A stretch of 64,000 bases of DNA, taken from contig NZ_PREV01000027.1 of assembly GCF_002959965.1 (NCBI RefSeq), forward strand, positions 434,001 to 498,000, given 5' to 3'. A model generated the notes under the pieces. The model ran no database searches and was not told the DNA's origin. It saw only the letters and a program-made list of their open reading frames with translations. Made by a program: the position numbers and the translations under genes. The stretch is from Microbulbifer pacificus. Lineage in GTDB: Bacteria > Pseudomonadota > Gammaproteobacteria > Pseudomonadales > Cellvibrionaceae. Below, one piece after another: positions 17,257-25,027 of the stretch (positions within the stretch are counted from its first letter, which is position 1; each line of letters begins with the position of its first letter).

Positions 17257-18432
17257 ATGAATGCGAGAAATCTGGACCTGAGTCAATTCGATGAAATCCG
17301 CCCCTACCGGGACGATGAGGTGCGGCCGGTACTCCGGCGCCTGGTAGAAGACCCGGAGATGTCCCGTGTGGTGGCACACTTCCTGCTGCCCGGTGCTGCC
17401 AGCAAGCTGGAGCGGCCGCTGGCGTGGCTGGTGCGTCAGTTTGTACGTTTCGAATTCCGCAGGGCGAACAATATCCGCGGTGTGCAGGAGGTGATCGCCC
17501 GCTATCTGGAAAAGGCGGTCAATCGCACCAGCTGTGGGCTCACCATTTCCGGTCTGGACACTCTGCCCAGGAATCGCGCCTGCCTGTTTGTCAGCAACCA
17601 TCGCGATATCGCCATGGACCCGGCGCTGGCCATTCTCGCCATGTTCAAGGAAGGACATGAGACCTCCCGCATTGCCATCGGCGACAACCTGCTGTCCAAG
17701 CAGTTTGCCACCGACATCATGAAGCTGAACAAGTGTTTCGTGGTGAAGCGCAGTTCCGGCAGCCGCCGCGAAAAGCTGAATGCGGCGACCACTCTGTCCC
17801 AGTACATTCACCACTCTATCGTCAATGACAACGAGCACGTGTGGATTGCTCAGCGCGCCGGCCGTGCCAAAGACGGCCGGGACCGCACCAATCCGGCGCT
17901 GGCGGCGATGTTTGCGATGGCGAAGCCGAAGGATCAACCGTTTGCGGATTTCTGGCGCGAGCTGCATATCGTGCCACTGTCGATTTCCTACGAGTGGGAT
18001 CCCTGCGACCGCTACAAGGCGCGAGAGCTCTATATCACCGAGCACCAGGACGAGTATCAGAAAGAGGCCCATGAGGATCTGGGCAGCATCGGCAAGGGCG
18101 TGGTGGGCAAAAAAGGCCACATCCACGCGGCTTTTGGTACGCCAATCGAGGGGGATTTCAACGATGTTGCCGCTCTGGCCGACGAGATCGATCGCCAGAT
18201 CATTGGCAACTACGTGTTGCACCCCACCAACCTGATCGCCTACCAGATGATCTATGGTGTGGCGCCGGATCTACCCGTTGGCTACCCCGCGAAGCCCTGG
18301 CACCCGGACGAGCACCAGGAAATCCGTGAGCAGTTTGAACAGCGGATGGCTGCAATTGATGAACGCTGGCGGGACAAGGCGATCCAGGCCTATGCCAATC
18401 CGGTGGTCTCCCGCTTGGCGTTTGAGCAGTAA
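17257..18432 (+). CDS. 1-acyl-sn-glycerol-3-phosphate acyltransferase family protein
   Basis: 391-residue PlsC-like acyltransferase. The first acyltransferase block is FVSNHRDIAMDPAL near residues 111-124, and an AQRAGRAKDG block stands where the glycerol-phosphate binding motif is expected. Proteins of this size and type occur widely in gammaproteobacteria and are annotated as glycerol acyltransferases, but are longer than PlsC, so the acceptor lipid is unknown. No signal peptide or strong membrane segment is seen. ATG 17257. It is followed by paired repeat elements D and E. Confidence 0.82.
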   Translation: MNARNLDLSQFDEIRPYRDDEVRPVLRRLVEDPEMSRVVAHFLLPGAASKLERPLAWLVRQFVRFEFRRANNIRGVQEVIARYLEKAVNRTSCGLTISGLDTLPRNRACLFVSNHRDIAMDPALAILAMFKEGHETSRIAIGDNLLSKQFATDIMKLNKCFVVKRSSGSRREKLNAATTLSQYIHHSIVNDNEHVWIAQRAGRAKDGRDRTNPALAAMFAMAKPKDQPFADFWRELHIVPLSISYEWDPCDRYKARELYITEHQDEYQKEAHEDLGSIGKGVVGKKGHIHAAFGTPIEGDFNDVAALADEIDRQIIGNYVLHPTNLIAYQMIYGVAPDLPVGYPAKPWHPDEHQEIREQFEQRMAAIDERWRDKAIQAYANPVVSRLAFEQ

Positions 18433-18477
18433 CGCTGTTCTGTGCCAGGGTCCTTGTTGAGCTCTGAAGCTGGTTCG

Positions 18478-18615
18478 GTGGCGGCGAAGCACAGGGCAGG
18501 GGGTTTCAGGACCGGGCTAGGCGCCCCCCTTCAATACATCCCTGTACGCTTCGTCGCAAACGTCCCTGTTTGCGACGATCCTGAAAACCCCTGCCCTGCA
18601 CTTCGCCTTCGCATC
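18478..18615 (+). repeat. Palindromic intergenic element, copy D
   Basis: Arms 18484-18511 and 18579-18606 pair over 28 bp with 3 mismatches. Ends are GTGGCGGC (18478-18485) and CCTTCGCATC (18606-18615). Inner blocks are GGGCTAGGCGCCCCCCTT, AATACATCCCTGTACGC and a hairpin GTCGCAAAC/GTTTGCGAC at 18553-18576 with loop GTCCCT. It starts 45 bases after the acyltransferase stop and is paired with E in opposite orientation. Confidence 0.88.
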
Positions 18616-18668
18616 CCGTGCAGAACTTCGTTAGCAATTCTTCAAACTTTCCAAATGGCTCAGTATTT

Positions 18669-18793
18669 GATGCGAAGGCAAAGTACTGGGTATTCGTTTT
18701 CGGAAGCGTCGGCGACAGGGACGTCGCCGACGCAGCGTACAGGGATGTATTCACAGCGGTTCCGAAAACGGATACCCAGTGCTTTGCCGCCAC
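18669..18793 (-). repeat. Palindromic intergenic element, copy E
   Basis: Arms 18677-18704 and 18761-18788 pair over 28 bp with 2 mismatches. The minus-strand reading begins GTGGCGGC and ends CCTTCGCATC. It carries AATACATCCCTGTACGC and an inner hairpin at 18706-18733 (GCGTCGGCGAC / GTCGCCGACGC). It lacks the GCTAGGCGCC block, having a short GCTGTG instead. Together with D it fills the 499-bp gap before dinG; the dinG promoter must lie within or after it. Confidence 0.88.
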
Positions 18794-18931
18794 AGGACTT
18801 TCCGGGCTCCGTCCTCGGGCTTCCCGGTTACTAGCCAGGTTTGAGCCAAACCCGGTTGGCTAAACCCTGAACAACCATGGATAATGTCCGGCTGATTTAA
18901 CCCCCAGTGCAGATCATTCCGTCGGTCCCCA

Positions 18932-21067
18932 GTGCTCAGCGATAAAGACAAAGAATCCATCCAGAACGCCTATCGTCAGTTTCTCAATGGGCGTGAGCTC
19001 AAGGCCCGTTACGGCCAGAAACTGATGATTGCCGCCATCGCACGCGCCCTCGGTGGCATCCAGCGCAACGGCGCCGGCGAGCGGGATCACGGCAAGACCG
19101 ATGGCGAGCACATCTGCGTGGTGGAAGCGGGCACCGGTACCGGCAAGACCGTCTCCTACCTGCTGGCGGCCATCCCCATGGCCATCGCCCACGACAAAAC
19201 CCTTGTGGTCTCCACTGCCACCGTGGCCCTGCAGGAACAGATCATCAACAAGGATCTGCCCGAGCTGATCCGGCACTCCGGCCTCAAATTCGAAGTGTCT
19301 CTCGCCAAGGGCCGCGGCCGCTACCTGTGCCTGTCCAAGCTCGACCAGCTGCTTACCGAACTTACCTCCAGCGGCATCGGTGCCTCCATGGCACTGTATG
19401 AAGACGAAAAACCGCAGGTGGATGAAGCCGGCATCAAGCTGTACCGCGCTATGGCCGATGAACTCGCCAGTGGCAAATGGGACGGCGACCGCGACAACTG
19501 GAAAGACACCATCGAAGGTGACGATTGGAGCCGGGTCACCACTGACCACCGCCAGTGCAGTGGCCGCCGCTGCCCCCATGTGAGCAGCTGCAGTTTTTTC
19601 CGCGCCCGCGAGAGCCTGGGCAAGAGCCGTGTCATTGTCGCCAATCACGACCTGTTGCTGGCGGACCTGGCGCTCGGCGGCGGCGCGATCCTGCCGCCGC
19701 CGGAAGAAACCATCTACGTGCTGGACGAGGCTCACCACCTGCCGGACAAGGCGCTGAACCATTTTGCCCACCACAGCCGCGTGGGTGCTACCACCGGCTG
19801 GCTGGATCAGGCCAACAAGAATCTGGGGCAGATGCTTGGCGAGATCGGCGACGGTGCCGAGCTGGATCGCGCCGGGGAAGAGTTGCCCGCGCTGTTTACC
19901 GCGGCCAAGCAGAAAATGGAAATGGCCTGGCCGTTGCTGGAAGACCTGTGCGAATTCGAGGACGAGCGCGGCCGTGTGCAGCGCCACCGCTTTGAGGGTG
20001 GGGTGGTGCCGGAGCCGTTGATGCATCTGGCGGAGCAGCTGCGCGAGGATTTCGATGAGATCGAGGGCCTGCTTAGCAAGATGGTGCAGTCCGCCCAGCG
20101 GATGATGGAAGACGCCCACAGTCCGGTACCGATTGTCGACCTGGAGCGATGGTACCCCATACTCGGCAGTTGGCACGGCCGCGCCGAGGCCAACCTGGAG
20201 CTGTGGGCCAATTATTCCCGCATCGATGAGGGCACGGTACCCCAGGCGCGCTGGGTGACCCTGGTAGAGTGGGGCGGCTCGTTCGATTTCGAGGTGTGCA
20301 GCTCGCCGATTCTTGCGGGCAAGACGCTCGAATACAGCTTGTGGCGCCGCTGCTACGGTGCGGTGCTGACCTCCGCCACCCTTACCGCGCTCGGCCGCTT
20401 TGACCGCCTGAAAATGCGCGCCGGCACCCCGGACAATGCCAGTTACGAAATCGTGCCCAGCCCGTTCGACTTCTCCCGCGCCGAGCTGCGGGTGCCGAAA
20501 GACGCAGTGGAGGCGAACAACGCGGATCTGCATACAGACGCAGTGATCGAGGCGCTGCCGGGTCTGCTGGACGGTCCCGGCGGGTCGCTGGTGCTGTTCG
20601 CTTCCCGCCGGCAAATGGAGACGGTCCACGAATCGCTGCCCGGCACCTGGCGCAACCGCATCCTCATGCAGGGCCAGCAGTCCCGCCAGCAACTGCTCGA
20701 CAGCCATAAAAAGAATGTCGACAGCGGTGGTCACAGTGTGTTGTTCGGCCTCGCCAGTTTCGCCGAGGGGCTGGATCTTCCCGGGGATTACTGTCGCCAT
20801 GTGGTGATCGCGAAGTTACCCTTTGCGGTACCGGACGACCCCATTGAAGCGGCGCTGGCGGAATGGATCGAGGCCAAGGGCGGCAACGCTTTTATGCAGA
20901 TCACAGTGCCAGACGCCGCGCTCAAACTGGTACAGGCCTGCGGCCGTCTGCTGCGTACTGAACAGGACAGCGGCACCATCACTCTGCTGGACCGTCGCAT
21001 CGTCACCAAGCGGTACGGACGCGCCATGCTGGATTCACTGCCGCCCTTCAAGCGCTCAATAAACTGA
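18932..21067 (+). CDS. dinG: ATP-dependent DNA helicase DinG
   Basis: 711-residue XPD-like superfamily 2 helicase that resolves R-loops and other structures during replication and damage. Walker A EAGTGTGKT is at about residues 65-73 and the DEAH box at 265-268. Four cysteines placed as in the DinG Fe-S domain are C133, C209, C214 and C220. The C-terminal helicase motifs include GLASFAEGLDLPG and QACGRLLRTEQD. The start is GTG at 18932 (MLSDKDKESI), as no ATG precedes the conserved region. It is followed after 13 bases by yqcC. Confidence 0.96.
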   Translation: MLSDKDKESIQNAYRQFLNGRELKARYGQKLMIAAIARALGGIQRNGAGERDHGKTDGEHICVVEAGTGTGKTVSYLLAAIPMAIAHDKTLVVSTATVALQEQIINKDLPELIRHSGLKFEVSLAKGRGRYLCLSKLDQLLTELTSSGIGASMALYEDEKPQVDEAGIKLYRAMADELASGKWDGDRDNWKDTIEGDDWSRVTTDHRQCSGRRCPHVSSCSFFRARESLGKSRVIVANHDLLLADLALGGGAILPPPEETIYVLDEAHHLPDKALNHFAHHSRVGATTGWLDQANKNLGQMLGEIGDGAELDRAGEELPALFTAAKQKMEMAWPLLEDLCEFEDERGRVQRHRFEGGVVPEPLMHLAEQLREDFDEIEGLLSKMVQSAQRMMEDAHSPVPIVDLERWYPILGSWHGRAEANLELWANYSRIDEGTVPQARWVTLVEWGGSFDFEVCSSPILAGKTLEYSLWRRCYGAVLTSATLTALGRFDRLKMRAGTPDNASYEIVPSPFDFSRAELRVPKDAVEANNADLHTDAVIEALPGLLDGPGGSLVLFASRRQMETVHESLPGTWRNRILMQGQQSRQQLLDSHKKNVDSGGHSVLFGLASFAEGLDLPGDYCRHVVIAKLPFAVPDDPIEAALAEWIEAKGGNAFMQITVPDAALKLVQACGRLLRTEQDSGTITLLDRRIVTKRYGRAMLDSLPPFKRSIN

Positions 21068-21080
21068 ACCATTTCGCTTT

Positions 21081-21407
21081 ATGGAACCGATTTACCCCGA
21101 TATCGCCACCTTGCTGCTGGAGCTGGAAGCGGAGCTTCGCGCTCTGGACCTGTGGGATGCCGAGCCGCCCTCACTGGCGGCCCTCGCAAGTACTGAACCT
21201 TTCTGTGTGGATACCCTGACTCTGCCCCAGTGGCTACAGTTTGTGTTCCTGCCGCGCATGAGCCAGATGGTTGAAACAGAAATGCCATTGCCGCAGGCGT
21301 GCGGTATTGCCCCGATGGCGGAAGAGTTTTTTCGCGGCAGCGAGCTGTCGGTGGAGATTCTTACCCGTAAATTGCGGGAGATTGATGAGCGTCTCGCCAG
21401 AGGCTGA
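21081..21407 (+). CDS. yqcC: YqcC family protein
   Basis: 108-residue acidic protein of the YqcC (DUF446) family. The conserved centre is TLPQWLQFVFLPRMSQMVETE followed by LPQACGIAPMAEEFF, diagnostic for the family. The function is unknown. It is 13 bases downstream of dinG on the same strand, probably in one transcript. Confidence 0.88.
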   Translation: MEPIYPDIATLLLELEAELRALDLWDAEPPSLAALASTEPFCVDTLTLPQWLQFVFLPRMSQMVETEMPLPQACGIAPMAEEFFRGSELSVEILTRKLREIDERLARG

Positions 21408-21699
21408 TGGGTAGCGCCAAATATCAAGAATGCCCGGTTGGCGCTTGATTGATTGTGACCAATTGGTACCATCTCGTTTCGGAATCTGCCGGAGACTATC
21501 CTTCCCTGACGGCTTATTGGGGCTGTTGGTCCGGAATGTGTTCTCTGTCACGGTCACTGTGCAGAGGGAGCGGGGATACGATAGTATGCGCAGCTTGAAA
21601 AAAACGGGTGTCACGGATGGCCCGAGCTTCATACCGCCAGGAATTTCGCTTGATAACATGCTCAGGGCCGGTGCTCCGCCCCTAAGGTAGTAATAACAG
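21408..21699. other. Intergenic region before the zinc-protease-like lipoprotein gene
   Basis: 292 bases without a convincing gene; a short open frame (21430-21690) lacks family resemblance or a good ribosome site. No A-K repeat is present. The promoter of the 21.7-27.2 kb gene set probably lies here. Confidence 0.4.
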
Positions 21700-22395
21700 A
21701 TGCGGTTTTTACCCATAGCCTCCTTTTTGCTGGTTGCACAATTTTTGTCCGGTTGTGAAAACCTGGCTCCCATCTCGACCCAGGCCGAATCCCCGGCAAC
21801 GGCTGTCGAAGAGCAGCCCTCTCCGATTCCCGCCTCTTTTGATCCGAGCCACTGTCCCTCCGTTGAGGCGGTTGTCTGCGCGGAACCCGAAGTGCAGGTG
21901 GTGGAGCGGGTCGTGGAGCGCAAGCTGGAGCGGGTGATTGAAGTGCCCGTCGCCAAAGACAAACTGGTGCTCGGCTCGGAAGAATTCTTTACCGTTGAAC
22001 CCGGCGGTGTTCGCCTGAAGGCGCTGGTGGATACCGGTGCAGCCACCTGTGCTCTCACCGTGCAGGATCTCACCCGGTTTGAACGCGATGGCAGTGAGTG
22101 GGTGCGCTTCAAACTGGCGGAGAGCGTCGAGGACGAGCCGCAGCAAATTGAACTGCCGATCAAGCGCCACGTGCGCGTCGCGCGCCCCGGTTTTGACCGC
22201 CAGCGCCGTCCCATCGTCGATATGAGCCTGACGGTGGGAGAGGTTACTCACATGGTGGAAGTGAATCTGGTAGAGGGCAGCGAGTTTGAATTCCCTCTGT
22301 TGGTAGGGCGCAATTTCCTCAAGGACGCCGCGGTGGTGGATGTAAGCCGCAAGCAGGTGCAGGGGCAGCCCAAGTTGCCCATCGTTAGCAAATAA
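21700..22395 (+). CDS. RimK-associated retropepsin-like lipoprotein (ATP-dependent zinc protease family)
   Basis: 231-residue protein of the family often named ATP-dependent zinc protease (DUF785), which is structurally retropepsin-like. A signal peptide ends in the lipobox FLSGC with C19 as the probable lipidated residue. A Val/Glu-rich linker (about 60-85) leads to the domain with ALVDTGAATCALT, where D111-T-G is the aspartic-protease-type motif, and the later FPLLVGRNFLKDAAVVDVS. It heads a codirectional set with a transglutaminase-like membrane protein and an ATP-grasp ligase. That neighbourhood is known from amidoligase systems thought to modify peptides or proteins with glutamate. Confidence 0.85.
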   Translation: MRFLPIASFLLVAQFLSGCENLAPISTQAESPATAVEEQPSPIPASFDPSHCPSVEAVVCAEPEVQVVERVVERKLERVIEVPVAKDKLVLGSEEFFTVEPGGVRLKALVDTGAATCALTVQDLTRFERDGSEWVRFKLAESVEDEPQQIELPIKRHVRVARPGFDRQRRPIVDMSLTVGEVTHMVEVNLVEGSEFEFPLLVGRNFLKDAAVVDVSRKQVQGQPKLPIVSK

Positions 22396-22503
22396 TCCTG
22401 CATCCAATGCCCGAAAATGTGGGCCGGGTACTGGCGCAGGCACGGGTACTCGGCAAGAATACGTGGCCAAAAGCTGCTTCCAACAACAATCGGGGAATGG
22501 CGA

Positions 22504-24036
22504 ATGTCGCCACGGGCTCAGGTCTATATTCTCGCCGCGCTGCTCACTGTTCTGGGTGCCGGCCTTACCATCTATAAGCACTTCGCGCTGGGTTTCCCCC
22601 TGCTGCCCGGTGAATACCGCACCGTGTGGACCATCGAGGCGAAGGTGAGCTTCGATGCCGACGGCGGCCCGGTCAAGGCTGCGCTCACGCTGCCGCGCTC
22701 ACAGCGCAACATGGCGGTGCTGGGGGAAACCTTCAGCTCTTCCGGTTACGGCTTCAATATCATTCATCAGGACGACGAGCACCGCGCGGTCTGGTCGAAG
22801 CGCCACGCCTCGGGCCGGCAGTCTCTGTTCTATCAGCTGGATGTACACCAGACGCCCGGCGCGGCACTGGAGCAGCCACTGGATCTCAGCACCGAAGTGG
22901 TGAAGCCGCTGCTCGGCGCCCGCGAGCAGGAGGCCGTACGCCAGGCGATTTACTCGCTGGTCGAGGCCGGCCGCGCGCGCTCTTCCGATGTCTCCACGTT
23001 TACCTCCGAGCTGTTGCTGGCCCTGGCGGATACCCGCAATCAGGATCGCAACCTGATTTTCGGTTACTACAAAGACCGCAATTTTGTGGATGTCGCGCTG
23101 TTGGTACTGGCGGCCGCGGATATCCCCGCGCACCGCATTCGCGGGCTGTACCTCGAGGACGATCGCCGTCGCCTTGACCCGGAGGACCTGCTGGAAATCT
23201 ACGACGGCAAGCGCTGGGTGGTGTTCGAACCCACCAGCGGCACACCGGGTGTGCCGAAAAATTTCTTTATCTGGCAGCGCGGTGGCAAGAGCCTGTTGGA
23301 CGTGGAGGGAGGGCGCAATTCCAGCGTGACCTTCTCGGTAATATCCAACGATGTGCCCGCCCGTGATGTGGCCATGCTCAGTACCAGCAAGGAAAAAGAG
23401 GCACTGGTGGATTTCTCCATCTACAGCCTGCCCATCGAGCAGCAGAGTATTTTCAAACTGATCCTGTTGGTGCCGGTTGGTGCATTGGTCGTAGTGCTGT
23501 TGCGGGTATTCGTCGGGTTGCGCACATCCGGTACCTTTATGCCGGTACTGCTCGCCATCGCCTTTATTGAAACCCAGCTGATTACCGGCCTGTCGATTTT
23601 CGTGTTGATTCTGATTCTCGGCCTGTGGGTGCGCTTCTATCTCAGCAGGCTCAACCTTTTATTGGTCGCGAGGATCGCCGCCGTGGTGATTACGGTGGTG
23701 ATATTGATGGGGGCCATCAGCGTGGTGAGTTTCAAACTCGGCATCGAACAGGCGCTGACGGTAACCTTTTTCCCGATGATCATTCTCGCCTGGACCATCG
23801 AACGCATGTCGATTCTGTGGGAGGAAGACGGCCCCTACGAGGTGGTGATACAGGCGGGTGGCAGCCTGCTGGTGGCGGTGCTCGCCTGGTGGGTGATGAC
23901 CAACCGCTATATCGAACACTGGACCTTCAACTTCCCCGAGTTGTTATTGGTGCTGCTCGCCGTGGTCATGATTATCGGTAACTACACTGGTTACCGGCTG
24001 GGTGAACTGGCGCGGTTCCGCCAGCTGGTGCGCTGA
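22504..24036 (+). CDS. Inactive-transglutaminase / 7TM membrane protein
   Basis: 510-residue membrane protein of the UUP1/7TM transglutaminase-like group. After one N-terminal membrane segment comes a periplasmic domain. The transglutaminase core is degenerate: DVALLVLAAADIPAHRIRG occupies the position where the active cysteine would be expected, then the DGKRWVVFEPTSG strand. About seven C-terminal membrane segments follow (about 320-500). The ATG at 22504 was chosen over an upstream frame. Its stop overlaps the next start (ATGA at 24036), so it is translationally coupled to the ATP-grasp ligase. It probably presents or binds the ligase substrate at the membrane; this is inference. Confidence 0.87.
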   Translation: MSPRAQVYILAALLTVLGAGLTIYKHFALGFPLLPGEYRTVWTIEAKVSFDADGGPVKAALTLPRSQRNMAVLGETFSSSGYGFNIIHQDDEHRAVWSKRHASGRQSLFYQLDVHQTPGAALEQPLDLSTEVVKPLLGAREQEAVRQAIYSLVEAGRARSSDVSTFTSELLLALADTRNQDRNLIFGYYKDRNFVDVALLVLAAADIPAHRIRGLYLEDDRRRLDPEDLLEIYDGKRWVVFEPTSGTPGVPKNFFIWQRGGKSLLDVEGGRNSSVTFSVISNDVPARDVAMLSTSKEKEALVDFSIYSLPIEQQSIFKLILLVPVGALVVVLLRVFVGLRTSGTFMPVLLAIAFIETQLITGLSIFVLILILGLWVRFYLSRLNLLLVARIAAVVITVVILMGAISVVSFKLGIEQALTVTFFPMIILAWTIERMSILWEEDGPYEVVIQAGGSLLVAVLAWWVMTNRYIEHWTFNFPELLLVLLAVVMIIGNYTGYRLGELARFRQLVR

Positions 24037-25022
24037 TGCGTTTGCCACCATTTTTCAGCGGCGGCCTGGTGTCGCCGTTCAAGTTGCGAAAGCTTGGCAT
24101 TCTTGGGATGAATGCGCGCAATGTGCGCTATATCGCCCGCTACAACGACCGCGACAAATATCCCATTGTCGACGACAAACTCAATACCAAGCGCGCGGCG
24201 CGGCGCTACCGTATACCGGTGCCGGACCTGATTGCCGCCTTCGAAACCCAGCCCACCCGCACCCGTATCATGCAGGTGATCGAACCGCTGCAGCAGTTTG
24301 TGATCAAGCCCGCGCGCGGTTCCGGTGGCAAGGGAATTCTTGTGATTGTCGGGCGCGAGGGCGACGACTATCTCAAACCGTCCGGCAGCAAAGTTACCGC
24401 GCTGGATATTCAGCGCCACGTCAGCAATATCCACAGCGGTTTGTACAGTCTCGGTGGCAAACCGGACCGCTGTATGGTGGAGGCGCTGGTGGATTTTGAT
24501 CCGGTGTTTGACAAATATTCCTTCGAAGGTGTGCCGGATATCCGCGTCATTGTGTTCCGCGGTTTCCCGGTAATGGCCATGTTGCGCTGCTCCACCCACG
24601 ATTCTGACGGCAAGGCCAACCTGCATCAGGGTGCGGTGGGCGTGGGGATTGATCTCGCCACCGGCAAAGCCTCCCACGCGGTGCAGCGCGGGCTGCGTGT
24701 GGATATTCATCCCGATACCAAGATGCCGTTTGCGGACCTCGAAGTACCGGGCTGGAAAGATCTGGTTAACCTCGCGGCCAGCTGTTATGAAATGACGGGA
24801 CTCGGCTACCTCGGTTGCGACATTGTGCTCGATCGCAGGCGCGGACCGCTGTTGCTGGAGGCCAATGCGCGCCCCGGCCTCGCCATCCAGATCGCCAACG
24901 GTATCGGTTTGCGCACGCGCCTGGAACACATTGAATCCATGACGCTGGAACAATTGGAAAAGAACGTGGAAGAGCGCGTGAACTATTCCATGGATTACTT
25001 TGCCGCGCGCGCCACGCTCTGA
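24036..25022 (+). CDS. Alpha-L-glutamate ligase-like ATP-grasp protein (RimK-like)
   Basis: 328-residue ATP-grasp ligase. Family blocks are visible: LNTKRAARRYRIPVPDL, FVIKPARGSGGKGILVIVGRE (the ATP-binding Gly-rich loop), RVIVFRGFPVMAMLR, and the metal-binding LLEANARPGLAIQIAN near the end. Such enzymes join an amino acid, often glutamate, to a carboxylate through an acyl-phosphate. It overlaps the upstream membrane protein by one base and is followed after 5 bases by a TonB-dependent receptor. The true substrate is unknown. Confidence 0.88.
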   Translation: MRLPPFFSGGLVSPFKLRKLGILGMNARNVRYIARYNDRDKYPIVDDKLNTKRAARRYRIPVPDLIAAFETQPTRTRIMQVIEPLQQFVIKPARGSGGKGILVIVGREGDDYLKPSGSKVTALDIQRHVSNIHSGLYSLGGKPDRCMVEALVDFDPVFDKYSFEGVPDIRVIVFRGFPVMAMLRCSTHDSDGKANLHQGAVGVGIDLATGKASHAVQRGLRVDIHPDTKMPFADLEVPGWKDLVNLAASCYEMTGLGYLGCDIVLDRRRGPLLLEANARPGLAIQIANGIGLRTRLEHIESMTLEQLEKNVEERVNYSMDYFAARATL

Positions 25023-25027
25023 GGTTT

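Noticed and set aside
18914..20800. 628-codon open frame opposite dinG
   Set aside because: Antisense to dinG with complete helicase motifs.
21430..21690. 86-codon open frame upstream of the retropepsin-like lipoprotein gene
   Set aside because: No family resemblance, no good ribosome site, and it spans a probable promoter region.
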